From contig JANUWF010001636.1 of NCBI GenBank assembly GCA_026120185.1, forward strand, positions 1,302,001-1,366,000: a DNA stretch of 64,000 nucleotides, given 5' to 3'. Position numbers and translations under genes: made by a program. Below are positions 1 through 12,842 of this stretch, one piece after another (position 1 is the first letter of the stretch; every line of letters begins with the position of its first letter). The DNA is from Voacanga thouarsii. Its lineage: Eukaryota > Streptophyta > Magnoliopsida > Gentianales > Apocynaceae. The notes below the pieces were generated by a model, which saw nothing but the letters and a program-made list of their open reading frames with translations, did not search any database and had not been told where the DNA came from.

Positions 1-1957
1 TATTCCAGAGGATACCTTTTGTCAGCTGTTAACTTATCTTTCCGGGTTCTGTGATACTATACACCCTTGACACATGTTCTGTTAGCTATCCTTGAAGCAT
101 AATTGTGTTTGTAAATCTGAACATCATCTCTTTGGTTTTGCTGCAGGTTTATTTTGTCAACAGTAATTCAGGTTCGAGGTCTGTAAATTCGTTATATGTC
201 CCTGTCTTATAAGTAAAAATATGTGCAGATAATTATGCCTGGAAGAAGAGCATTCTTCTTGTCAATACCCACTAAAAATGTATCCTTGTCCATATTGGTG
301 CTCCTTTGGGGGCAGTCTCAAAGCTGGCTATTCGTTGACACTGCCTGATTAGGCAGTTGGCTTATAAAGATCCAGAAAAGCCGATTCATCTAATCAAGGC
401 CATTTTATAGAAGCGGCAATTGTTGCTCTTAATGATTTTATGTATTCTTTACGGTGGACTGGTTTAGGTAGTGATCCTTCTTTCCTTGGGTCAAAATCCT
501 TGAATTAATTTCTGCCACGTGAATCAGAAATTTTGGTGAGCTAATAGTCTGAAAATGTCACACATTAACTCTCAATTCATATATTGGTTATATTATAACC
601 AACATTTATTTCAACAGAGATGCTCCTCCCTCCCTCCCTCCCTCTAGCTTTCTGGGACTTGGATCAATTGAAATGGAGAACAATAGAGATGCATGCTTGT
701 GAATTATTATTATTTTTTACCCTTTTAGTATCTCGTATGCTGTCTGTTGTCTTCTAGATCGTTTTGCCCATTGCTAGGCCTCTCGGTTAAGAGGTCTCTT
801 GTTCTTGTTAATCTTATTTCATGGACTGATAAGGAAAGTAGTCTTCTAAAAGTTGAACTCCTTAAATGGTATCTATGTATAAGTATTGGAGGTCCGAGTG
901 TCTGAAAGGCCCGACAACTGCATCCTCCATGGACCATGGTATCAACTATTTTGTGTTCTGTATTAGTGAAACGTAGTAGCTTTTTAACATAATTTTCTTC
1001 ATAAAATTGTGACAGCTATATATAAGATTGGGACTCGTGTATAAATTGGCGTACAATTTAAATTCTCATCCCAAGATCCTTTTGGTCTCATATGTGAACA
1101 AGTAGCATATTCTCATGATCTCATGTTCAAAAGAGCTTGTGATTTTGGACGGATTTGGGCCGTGCAAATCCCGATTGGTATGCTTCAAATAATGCCACAA
1201 GCATGTCTAGGGCACTAACTTTACCCATTCTAGAGTAGGAATGGAACCGGGCTGGATCGGGAATTAGAAAATTCAGTCATGGCCCTATCCCCTATTCCTC
1301 CCTGTTCTTGACATGGAGAAAGGCTCGGGAAGTGTTAAGGGAAGTAGGGGTTGAACAGGGAATTAGATTTAGAGTTAGAAATAAAATAAATTCACCATTA
1401 AAATTCTAATATAATTACTACAAAATGAACTTAAAAAATTATATGAATTACAATAAATTTAGACATAATAAACTTCACAATTTATTCACAACATGATAAT
1501 AAAGTTTTAAACTAAACTCTAAATAATTAAAATTATAGCTATTATGTTTTGATATATATATACATTTAAATTATAAGCTATTATAAAATTAAATATTTTT
1601 TATAATCAAAATTTTAATAAAAATAGATTTATTTATTATATATACATATATATATATATATATATTATTTCTTATACATTAATTATATATACTCATATTT
1701 TGAGTGCACGCATGCTCCACATATACTCACATGCTAATTATAAAAATTTAATAATTATATATGAAATATATATAATTAGTAGATAATTTATAAATGTATA
1801 TATAAATTTATATATATAAGTGTATGTATATATGTACTACATACTTATAATTTTGAATTATAATAATTTATTATATTTTAAATTATGATAGACACACACA
1901 CATACTAATTATAGATATATATTTGTATTTTGTGGTATATATAAAAATATCTTATGC

Positions 1958-1994
<37 letters not shown>

Positions 1995-2819
1995 TATTCA
2001 CTTATGTATACATAGTTATAGACTCACATACTAATTATATTATATATGCATATATAATTAAATATATATATGTATAAATATAATTTATTGTATATAAAAT
2101 CTACTATATATTTAGTTATATATGTGTACATAACAGGATTAGGGTTGAGGCGGGATCATGCAACTGACCCACCCTCGACTGGTAGGATGAGGAATGGAGC
2201 GCGGCTCCAGTCCAATTCAATCTCCGCTTAAATTAGAAAATTTTTAATCTAATAAGATCGAATGTGACCGAATTCTCAATTTAAGTAGAGAAATTATTAT
2301 CCCTCTCTTCTCTTGAGGTGGTTTGTATAGTATAACCAGTGCACTTGGAAAGTTTTTCGAGGGAAGGGGAAAAGAAAGGAAATCAAAAAGGCATTTACCA
2401 AAAAGCTTCTACTAACCATAAGCCGCAAATGTACTAGCATTGTTAGCTGATGACATTAATTTAGGTCACGAGAACATCCTGATCCTGAGCATTGATTGCC
2501 AGAGTGGTCCTCGGTTGAGCAATAATATGCCAACATTTCTAGTCAAAGCTTCATATCATGATGTCTCAATAACTATTCGCATGACCGAGCAACTTAGCGG
2601 TGACAAATCTTATGGACTTCATTAGAATTGAACATGAAAATGCAATTTTACAAAATAATTCACCAATCAACAAGAAAGCTGCCAGATCACAAGCATATAT
2701 TCCCTCCAAAAGGGTATTTAGATGAATTATAAGATTGAAGATTACACAAGAAAGCCAGAGAAAAATTCCAGACAACACTAATTATCAAACATAGAGTTCA
2801 TGAGGTTATCCTACTCATC
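1..2819. other. AT-rich intergenic DNA, no supportable gene
   Basis: No convincing coding region is seen. A ctgcag acceptor near 147 is followed by an open stretch of about 22 codons ending near 211, which could be the last exon of a gene entering from the left, but I do not recognise it. A (TCCC)n tract lies near 630-644. Positions 1380-2140 are extremely AT-rich with several (TA)n runs (around 1640-1665 and 1964-1991). The GC-richer blocks near 1225-1345 and 2140-2230 look like edges of an old dispersed repeat. About 2570-2819 is probably the 3' UTR of the neighbouring minus-strand gene. Confidence 0.4.
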
Positions 2820-5002
2820 CTATCGTTCCTTCAACGACCGATTGCTGGACCGTCGCAACTCCCAGGGTGGTAAGCAGCCCTTTAAGGGTGATTGCAAAAA
2901 TAATGAAGAGGTTGATAACTGCTTCTGCCTCGATGAGATTGATGACAGGCAACTGAAAGAACTTCGAAGCCTTCTCTTTTCGTTATCACATTCTTGGTAA
3001 CTAGGGTCATGTTGTACAGCAGAAATTTTGAGGGATTCAGGTAATATACAATTGAAGGTAGAACCTGGACAGAGAATAACTAATTAGAGACTGCAAGGAC
3101 ATTAGAAGTTGATTACAGATGTCATTAAATGCAGTAACATGGCGAATGCCAGGCTCTCTCATTCTGGTCCCTTGTATCTATGGACAAATGAGAACAAAAA
3201 CTGAAGCTGTAAATCCATGAAAGCGGCCATTGATTCAAGGAGTGCTAACAATATACTTGCTACTGAAAAGGAACCATTTATTCTGGAGAAGTTATGGGGG
3301 TGATTATCCAAAGCACAAAGCAGCAAAAATACGAAATTGGTTATTCTTCTTGCAGAAATTACCAGCCCTATACAGAAGATGGATCTCATAGGTGGTTCAG
3401 GAATGAGGCGTATGGTTTTGGAGTGTAATCTTGCGCAAAACATAACTTCTTAGATTCAAAGATTTGAAAAAATATCAGCCAGAAATGTAATTTGCATGCA
3501 ACAGCAGGATCATATTGCACCAAGTCAGAAGCAGCCAGAAAGACTACCTAGTTTTGCCAATCTGTTGACCCATTTTGGAATTTTTTTCCCGGTAAGCTTG
3601 TAGCATATGTCCTTGCAGAAATGATTGCAGTTTTTGACAATCAAGTGATATGAATCACCGTTGTAGCTTGCAGCTTGCCGCTCAATAAACTCCCTAACCT
3701 GTACGGGATCCAACGATGTGGTTCCAATGAATATCGACTTCCTAAATTTAAAGCCTGGGCATTGCCGAGGTTCAACTTCAAAGACACCACTGGTTGGATA
3801 GTCATGGGCTCCAAATGCATATTCTACACCGTGAACTGTAAAGAAGGAACAAGGTTGATCAGAAAGTTGTCTTTGGCTTGTTTGCTTGGTCTTTAGAGAG
3901 CATTCTTGTATCAATTCTGCAAACAATTTTTAAGCAATTCTGTGGCTAATTAATCAACCAAACTCCTAGGTTAACCAAATGCCTGACTAAATCACCACAA
4001 AGCTTTCCCGTTTTTATTTTTTAGTTTTTTCTCCTTTTGATTGTGCTATCTCACAATGAAACCAGATAAAACAATCATTGGTTGCAACACTAATTAACCA
4101 CTTAACAATGAAACAAATTTGCAAACAGTCGCAAAGCTCTTTCTCGTCCTCACAAACACATAACAAGCATATCCAAAGCATGCACGCTCAAGCATAAACC
4201 AACTTTATCATTATTCAACCTTCCTGTCCCATCAGTCATTCCTCATCTGTAATAACATAGGTCCATATACTGATAACAGTCCATATGCATATCAAACTGC
4301 ACACATGGCTGCATTAATTTACAAATCATTTTAATTCATATTTTCCAACAGCCTATGCAAACAGCTAGAAATGTATAGCCTATAAACAAATCCATCCTTT
4401 ATGTACTGTCACTGAGTAACTAAACAATCAAGACAGAACTTGAAAGTCATTAACTTGTCAAGTTATAGCCACCAGACTATCATATTATTGCTTCGCAACA
4501 AATGCTAGGTACTAAGTTGTGCTTAGTTCTGCAGATAGCTACCTCCTTTGTATGTATTAGGAAAAAATATTATTGCATAAGGAAATCTTTGCATATTAAA
4601 TGTCATAGACTGAACTAGTAACAAGTACTAGAAGCAAAGCTGCAAGGATTAAGAAGCCACAAACAGGAAAGCAAATATGCAAATCAAAAGATATTCACAG
4701 GACCAAGATTCTGCAGTTTATGCATAAATAAATGAGAAGCTTATAAGTAATATCCAAACAGAAATAAAGATCAGAAATGGAAAATGCTTACCTTCAACAC
4801 CAGAATGAAATATACCCAAGCCAGCCCAATAGACATAGCCATTTATTGGCGTCAAATCATACACATTTAGATAAACTGGTGTCTTTCCAGGACCGTAACT
4901 CGCAGGCTTCACTTTTGGGAATAAACAAAATCGGGGGGCAGATTTTCCTTTCAAACGGAGGGGCACTATTGACTTCCACCCCTTCCTTGACACCAGTGTC
5001 AT
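2820..5002 (-). CDS. DeSI-like PPPDE peptidase domain protein
   Basis: Three exons on the minus strand: 5002-4792, 3835-3548 and 3064-2820, 744 bases in all, 247 residues. All introns are GT-AG and the frame is kept. The protein is a plant DeSI-like (deSUMOylating isopeptidase) PPPDE-fold protein of the At4g17486 type. The fold's cysteine-protease dyad is visible: His66 in the GIFHSGVE segment and Cys140 in VKNCNHFCKD. The preceding strand PVYLNVYDLTPINGY is also typical. The C-terminal tail after about residue 165 is Ser/Arg/Leu-rich and low complexity and ends in SLKER, as in plant relatives. There is no signal peptide or membrane segment. Family members remove or bind SUMO or ubiquitin in animals; the plant substrate is not known to me. 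The start at 5002 is the first in-frame Met of the conserved KGWKSIVPLRLKGKS N-terminus; a 5' UTR intron further upstream is possible. Confidence 0.9.
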
Positions 5003-8000
5003 GGTTCTTGTGCTTTAGTAAGTCAGAAAGTCAATCAAAGCCTGAAAGCATCCTGTGTATCTGAGATATGGGGTTAAAAGAATATGTAAATGAAAAATAG
5101 ATCCAGTGTGTCAATGATAAACGACAGTTATAGGAACTATGTAACATAAAATAATAGAAATAGAAGAAAAACAGTACAAGAACAATTCCTGGTTTAATTC
5201 TTCGTCAGATAAAGATAAGACTGAAGAAATAGCATTTATACAGTATTCTTCTTGTTTCCATTTACCAAGCATTGTCCTTTATATAATAGTATGTAATAGA
5301 TAACCCCAAAATAAACAAAAAGGAATCTGCAAAAGGTGAACTCTCCTCCTATGCAGTGACCACCCATGCCCTGGGCACACCGGGGGGGGGGATCATATTA
5401 CCCAACATTATACCTTGCTTTTAAATGAACCTGATTCCAAAGTTTTCCCTGATCATTTTCTGTAAGTATGGTATTTGTAAATGATTCTGGAGCTAAGCAA
5501 TAATGAAACCTCATCACTGGCCATTTAGATGTGTATGATTATTGAACCAGAATTAAACTATAAAGAGGAAGAAGAAAGGTCAAGATAATGCTATTCTCCA
5601 TAGAGTTTGGTTTAGAATTGAAGGAGATAGTAGCTGTTGTGGAATACTAATTGCCATATTTAAGAGATCAAAGTAAGTAAGAAGAAAAACAAACGATGAA
5701 AATAGGAAGTTGTAATAAAGAAAAATCATCTCTGCAAACAAAATCAGTTAGCACCATGCCTTGACACAGAATTGTAAAGATTAACTTCCGTGCTTCCAAA
5801 CAGATAAACCCAAAATAGTATCACCTACATTGTACAATGAACCTCAATATTTATCCAACAATCCTACCCATCACAAAGAATTGCAGTACAACAGACTCAG
5901 ACCAACTAACACTCTGAGCTAGAGTTTACACCAGACCAAAGTTCACTCCCTCTTAAACATATAACTTTAGAGTTCTTCACTTCCACTGCCAGTGAAAAAT
6001 CCTTATGGCTTACTCTGCATTACAGTTAAGAACAGAGTAGAACAGGAAACATCTCTCCAATGTAACAGGTTAATTAATCACTCACCCATGAAAACAACAA
6101 GAAAGATGATATCAAGCTCTTTTAGTTATTTTTGGCAGTTGACCTGCACTTGGTCAACTGATCATTAGCTAACTGTATATAGACTATGTTTAGCCACCTA
6201 GACATTCAGCTAAACTTCTAAATCCAAAAATCAATTTTGCAAAGTTGACCTGAATACATTCACACATGTGCGCGTACATACACACACACACACACAAAAC
6301 ACTTTTTAAGAACTCTCTCCTAAAAGGATGTCAACATAAGGTTACTTTTCCTTTCCCCTTTCTTTCATATGGGGAGGAATAAAGACATGTAGCTAAACTT
6401 CTAAATCCAAAATCAATTTAGCAAAGTTGCCCTGAATACATTCACACACGTGCGCGCGCGCGCGCACACACACACACAAAAACACTTTTTTAAGAACTCT
6501 CTCCTATAAGGATGTCAACATAAGGTTAATTTCCTTTCCCCTTCCTTTCATATGGGGAGGACTAAAGAAGACCAGAGACACTACCAGAGGGCAGTTGTAA
6601 CTTCCAACACCCAGAAGAAGTCAATTGGCATGAGTGGTTAGCCACTAATTTTAATTTTATATGACACCTAACCAGAATGACCTGGACCCTGCCTTCCTAA
6701 GTCTTATTCTTTGTGAATCTGACTAAAAACAAAACTAAGATTCTGAATAACAAAACTCTGCAAAAGGATTGTTTCTTAAACAACACAAATATATGATTAA
6801 CTTCTGGGACTTTCACCCACTAGTTTTATATATCCATTACTGATCATCCAAATTTAGAAAATTTTCATTTGAAGACATAACAAATTTCAACATAGTAAAA
6901 GCAAAAAAATAGAGAGCACACAAAATACATGCAAACATACATCCATTGTTACAAGAACATTGTTTATGCTTGCCCTATGCATTCTGCCTTTTCTTTGGCA
7001 GAAGCGTTTCAAACTGAACATACATGATACATGCCAAAATGTCTAGTTTTCTTGAACCTTTCCTAGAGTATGCTTTTTAGAATATTGTAGAGACTCATTA
7101 ATTGCTATCAAAGAAGAATCAGTTCAACAATTCCACAGCTTATTTCTTCCATCTATCTGATTGCAGAAGTGTGAATTATCTTGTGAAGTCTTTTAACATT
7201 ACACAAATTTGACATAGTTGTCGCTGCTTTTACGGTATAACAAGTGAAACTAAACTCAACCATAGGAAAGAAGAATTAGATGTCCAAACAAGAGCTCACC
7301 CCCCCCCCCACCAACACACACACATCTGAAGGGGAAGAGTAAAGAGGAACAAAATCACCAATATATCTCTCTTAGACAGGCAGAAACACACATAAGTTGA
7401 GTTTAAATCTCAAGTTGAAAGCCAGAGAAGATGTTTATCCAAACTGACAAGACAAAACATCTAACCAATAATGGTTGTTGACTGCATTCAAGTGCTAGTA
7501 GTAGGACCAGAATCATGCAAATCCTCTATTCTGAGATTTCCAGGAGCGAATCGGATAAACTGTGAAATATCCCAGTAAAACTTAAGATGAGCCAACCACT
7601 GCTAAAAATTGGTCCCAAGTATCGACATTGTGATAAAGGGGCTTTTCCACTCGAAATTCTCCTTAAAACCCTTCTAGTGAAAAGCTACATTCATCACTAA
7701 CTAGAAACTATAGAGCAAAAAATTCATAACCGAAAGATCCATGATTTGAACCATTACCTAACGTAATCATGAAAACAAAAAAAGAGTTACCAAAAACGGA
7801 AATTACGTTCAGGTTACTGCTAGAATATTTGCGTAACCTATCAGATCTTGGCGTCAATTTGACATTTGAAGCAAAAAGAAGGAAAAGACAATTTTTGAAA
7901 CAATTCCAGCACACACAGATCAGCTATAGAAAACAAAACACACCACAAGAGCTCAGAAGTACAGCAAGAATTTCTTCATCTCATTAAAACCAAGATAAAT

Positions 8001-9200
8001 GAAAATTACCGTTGAAAAAAGAAAATGTACTCCAGCAGACTCAGAAACCAGAGAATTATGGAGAAGAAGAAACAGCAGAAGCTATGTGGAAGAGAGACTC
8101 AAAGAATCCAAAAGAAACTGACTTTCTTCAACTTCATGTGGAAAGATGAAAAACAACTACTTTCTGGTGTTCCAAAGCAGGCAGGGAGAGAGAGAGAGCA
8201 CCTGGAAATGGGTTTATCAGTTGTGACTGAATTTAGTAGCACACAATCAATTTTCTGACAAAACCCAGATTACGAAACTGCAAAATCTTGAAACTACACC
8301 CAAAAAAAAAAAAAAAGACTCTAAGTACCAGCAACAACAAATTGCTGGTAAAAATAAACAGAAAATTGGAAATGAAGAGACCCCAAGCTTTGGAAGTTAA
8401 AAGAACTGACACAGGACAGAGCCTCCCTCTCTCTCTCCCTCTTTCTCTGTGTTTGCTTCTGCCTTTTTTTATCTTTAATGTGGTACTACAATACATCAGC
8501 TAGAGTAATGAAATTTGCATTTTCATTTTTCTCCATTAACTTCCAGTGCACTGAGAATATAACTTTTGTTATTTCCTTAACTATTTTACTTGTTTGTGTT
8601 TTACTGCTGAGGAATAAAGCAGCATCTGAGAATAACGCAATCACCCCTGGAACGGGGGTATCACTACTCTTTTTAAAATAACTGTTATTTTTATTTTTTT
8701 TAATATTTTGTATTATTTATCATTCCTTAAAAGCAAAAGTATATTTATAATTTTTTAAGTTATATCTTTATTATTTATTATTTTATTAAATCATAACATT
8801 AATTAATTTTTAAATTTAAAACAAATTTACACTTTAAATAAATTCAATATTTTTTTTTCTAAAAACCCCATAGATATTGTAATTTTTTTAATTTGTATTA
8901 TTTGTTAGTACTTATTTTGAGATAAAATATTATTGTTGTTATTATTGTTATAGTCATCTGAATTTAAATTACAAAATAAGATATTTGAATTTAAATAAAT
9001 AAAATATTTTTTTTATGTGAATGAATACTTTATTATTAAATTATTAATCAATGCCTAATCATTAGGTTGTGCGAGATTAATACTCATACTTCAAAATGCG
9101 TCCAACTTTGACTTCGCAGCATGCAAGACAAGAATACTTTGCTCAACAAATCAAGTAATAGTAAACAATTCAAGAAGAGGATAACAACTCTTTCCAAATT
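5003..9200. other. Upstream region of the DeSI gene; probable promoter and 5' UTR intron
   Basis: No conserved coding sequence is seen. The stretch contains a tandem duplication (6208-6565), a C-run near 7302, a poly(A) run near 8300 and a CT-rich tract near 8425-8450. Pyrimidine tracts like the last are common in plant 5' leaders. The transcription start of the minus-strand DeSI gene may lie around 8.0-8.5 kb with an intron in the leader, but this is only inferred. Open frames near 7.7-8.7 kb are short, overlap on both strands and show no known family. Confidence 0.3.
6208..6565. repeat. Tandem duplication, about 183-bp unit with a CA/CG microsatellite
   Basis: The segment starting agctaaacttctaaatcc at 6208 recurs at 6391. 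The copies share the flanks of a purine/pyrimidine run (gcgcgtacatacacac in copy 1, gcgcgcgcgcgcacacac in copy 2) and the following aactctctcctaaaaggatg and catatggggagga blocks. They differ by a few substitutions and by the microsatellite length. Confidence 0.85.
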
Positions 9201-9210
9201 AAAATTATAT

Positions 9211-9496
9211 TACTTCCGTTTTATAATATAAGTCGTGTTAGATGTGTATATAAAAATTAAGAGTTTTAAACTCTACACAATTTTAAAACTAAACTTTTAA
9301 ATATACCCATAATTAAGTCTTTATCTACTTTAATAATTAGAAAGAGTTGGGTCATAGTTAGTGAAAAGGGAGAGATTATAGGGAGAGATAGAGTTGAAAA
9401 AAATAATAATAAATATTTATAAAACTTTGTAAAATAATCTATATTGTGAAAAAACTTTTTAGATTTAAAACGATTTATATTGTGAATTGGATGTAA
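9211..9496. mobile_element. Stowaway-like MITE
   Basis: Imperfect terminal inverted repeats: tacttccgttttataatata at 9211 and the reverse complement of tatattgtgaattggatgta ending near 9500. The termini abut TA, as expected for a Tc1/mariner Stowaway-type MITE. It is about 290 bp, AT-rich and has no coding potential. The exact ends are uncertain by a few bases. Confidence 0.5.
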
Positions 9497-9901
9497 TATT
9501 TTAATTTAAATAAATTTTATTTTTCGAAAAATATCATATACTAATAACACAATATATTTTCTCTCTCTAATCTCGCATATATTCTACAAATTTAATATTT
9601 TTTTATTATATTTATACAACTCATCTTGATCCAATTGTTATCCAAATACAATCTATAAACTTTTAATATCTACTCTTTATCAAATATAAGCATATTTATA
9701 AATCTTTCAAAAATTAGTTCTTTTATGAGGAAATAGAGGAATTTCTTCAAGACGTGTGCCAAACATTGCGGGGAGGGGAGTGGGGTATATCCAAATTGAA
9801 TATTTCAGAAATAAGTGAATAAGAGTTAAATTGATATGATGTTTTTAATAAAATAAAAATTAACTAAATATAAAGAGTGAAAGTATGATTCAAGTGGAGT
9901 T

Positions 9902-9904
<3 letters not shown>

Positions 9905-9946
<42 letters not shown>
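9905..9946. repeat. (TA)n microsatellite
   Basis: Uninterrupted alternating AT over roughly 40 bases within AT-rich intergenic DNA. Confidence 0.9.
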
Positions 9947-9948
<2 letters not shown>

Positions 9949-10854
9949 GTTATTGACAAATAAAAATTATTTATAATTATTTTAGGTTATGGAAAAAACT
10001 CAAAATCAGGATCAAGTTTTTTTTTTTTTTTAATTGATGGCCATGAGGAATAATATTTATTAAGCTGAAATAAGATGGTAGTACGACTTCTTTTTTCAAA
10101 ATCTCATTTTTCACGTTGATGCACTTTCTCTTTTTTCTCTTTAAAAGTGGTACTACTTGGTTAAAGTCTATACATTTATTACCCTCACAAGTCATGATTC
10201 ACACATTATTTTTATTTTTATTTTATACTAATAACTAAAAAATAAAAATATTGACCTAATTCTATAATCCAATAATTCTCAATGATTATAAATTGCAAAG
10301 CTATAAAGTCAACCACAGTTAAAAAAATATATATATATATATATATCTCAAAAGAAAAATGAAAAATGAATTAATAATACTTCCTTTTTTTGGAATATCT
10401 AAAAGACTTTTTTTAATTATTTTTTTAAAACTCATCTCATAACCCGCCATCTACTTTTTCTAACCCAAATTAGTTCAGACAAAACCTAACTGTTGAATGA
10501 CGTTTTTTCAGTCAGTTATGCTGAAATGGGCAGTTGATGTGACCTCATGGTTTAACTATATTCTATCTCAAACATTCATACGCTTTTCTTCTGCAGAAGA
10601 GTTAGGAAATCCATTATTTGAATTTTTTATTTTCTTGGTTTTAAAATAAATATTTTTTAATTTTAATTTAATTTATTTTTTAAAAAATTAATGTTTAATA
10701 TTCTAAATTTAGAATGACACTATTTTCTAAATATATTTAAACACTCAAAAAATTCTTTTTATAAATTTTGTTATTCATACTCATCTCTTAACTTTAAAAA
10801 ATATTAATGACAACTATTACTATTTATTTGAATTAAATAATAAGAAAGACAAAT

Positions 10855-11066
10855 AATTTGATATATATCAAAATTTTGAAATTTGAGTATTTTTTTTACT
10901 TATCTCATTTAATCGATTACTTAAGTATAAATAAAATTTTTCTTTCATTTTTACATTTAAAATTCAATTTATTATATTTCTTTTTCGTTGTCTCCCTCTT
11001 TCTCTTTATTAAGAAATACTCAAATTTCAGAATTTCGATATATTCCAAATTACTCCTCTCCCCTAT
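10855..11066. repeat. Imperfect inverted repeat, MITE-like
   Basis: The left arm near 10858-10895 (tcaaaattttgaaatttgag) matches the reverse complement of the right arm near 11018-11060 (ctcaaatttcagaatttcga). The ~210-bp segment could fold into a hairpin. A related single arm (caaaattttagaatttgagt) recurs near 12177, suggesting a local MITE family. Confidence 0.5.
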
Positions 11067-11974
11067 TATTTAAATGTGAGAAAGAAATTATTTAATATGT
11101 TTAACAAATAGAATACTATTAAATGGGGATAAATTTAGATTGTTGAATCTTAATTTTCTAAAGAAACAGATAATTTGAAATAAAGATTAAACTACAAATG
11201 AGATAGATAATTTGAGATGGAGGGCGTACTTCTTAATAGAAAGCATAAATTAAATTTTAAAAGTAACAATAAAAAAAATACTTAATTAATTAAAAAACTT
11301 ACTTATATTAATACATACGTAAATAATTAAATATGACACTTGTTTTGAAACAGAGAGAATAAATGGAGATCAATTCCAAATTTACATGATTATGGATTTT
11401 AGAAATAATTTATAATCTCCAAAACTAACCAGACAAAATTTAGACACTTAGATTATTTAAAAAAATGGGAAGGAAATCCAAAATCCCTATCCAACTAGCC
11501 AAGTTTCTTTCTTTAATACTGTGTTGGATTACAAAATTACAATATTTCCAATTTTAATTTTTGCTATTTAATGTATTTCATTTACTTAAAATAAATTGTT
11601 TTGAACCTTTTTTATGTGAAAAATTGTTTTTTGTTCCCTCCCATTTGCTTTTCACCATGATCTTAGTTTAAAAGGTTAGAAGATGTGTTCAAGAAATATA
11701 ATTTTGGGAAATATTATTTCACATTTAGTTTATTGCTACATAAAGTGGTGGAGGTACATATGAATAGGATTCATACCTATTTACTTGGTAAAAAATCAAT
11801 GGCATATCTAAGGTGGAGCCGCGTCCACTCTCAAATATTTTTAAAATTATTTTTAAAAATATGAAAATATTATACTCTTTTTATCTGGAATTGAAATTTT
11901 TATATTTCTATTTTGAAATATTCAAATATGAATGTCTCATCTCCTAAAATGAATATATTTTTTCTCTAAACATA

Positions 11975-12336
11975 TACTTTTTACGTCCCAAATTATCTTC
12001 TCATTTCTAACTGTATTTTTGTCTCGAATTATTTATCTTTTTAAGAAATTAAGATTTAATATTCCAAATTTATCCCCATTTAATAACATTTTGTTTTTCA
12101 AATATATTAAATAAAAATTTCCCCAATAAGTTGATCCCATTTAAATAAATAGAGAGGGAAGCAATTGGGAATTTATCAAAATTTTAGAATTTGAGTACTC
12201 CTTAATAACGAAAGTAAGAATAAATTGAATTTAAGGATAAAAATAGAAAAAAAATATTTAATTAACTGAAAAAATATATTTATCTTAATTGCTGCGTAAT
12301 CAATTAAAAAAATAGATAATTAGGATGAACATAGTA
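11975..12336. mobile_element. Stowaway-like MITE
   Basis: The left end tactttttacgtcccaaatt and the reverse complement of the right end (tactatgttcatcctaatta) form imperfect terminal repeats starting with TA. About 360 bp, AT-rich, non-coding. Part of a MITE cluster between 9.2 and 12.9 kb. Confidence 0.45.
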
Positions 12337-12545
12337 CAATTAACATCCTCATTTAAGATATATATACTCTTGAGATATAAATTTCAATAACTCATGGGTC
12401 TTACTTATCTAATAGATAAGTAATGTAGCAATTTACTTATAATTAAATATTTCTTTAAAATTTGATATTTACTCAAAATTAAATATTCAAACTCGAATAA
12501 AATGAATATAATTTTAAAAGTAATTATTTTAATAGTTAAGAAATG

Positions 12546-12842
12546 TATCCCTCCGTCTTAAAAAGGATGTCAATCTAACAAATAGTACACATATTAAGAA
12601 ATTGCTAAAACTTATATAATTATAATAGAAAATGACTATTATATCCCAAAATAAAAGTAAACCTTCATTAATTAGATTGAGAATACACACATATATAACG
12701 AGTAGTTGAAGGAAGGATAAATTAAAAATATACGTAATAAATATATTTCTGATTTGTAAAATTGACAAATATTTTGATACAATAAAAATAGAAAATTTTG
12801 ACATTCTTGGTAGGACACGAAAAGAATAGGACGAAAAGAGTA
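12546..12842. mobile_element. Stowaway-like MITE
   Basis: The left end is close to the well-known Stowaway terminus (CCCTCCGTCTTAAAAAGGAT). The right end, read on the minus strand, runs tactcttttcgtcctattct and later reaches aagaatgtc. Both ends sit at TA. The open frames inside are low-complexity and not a conserved protein. Confidence 0.5.

Noticed and set aside
725..937. Minus-strand open frame of about 70 codons
   Set aside because: No recognisable protein, biased composition and no splice context; consistent with chance.
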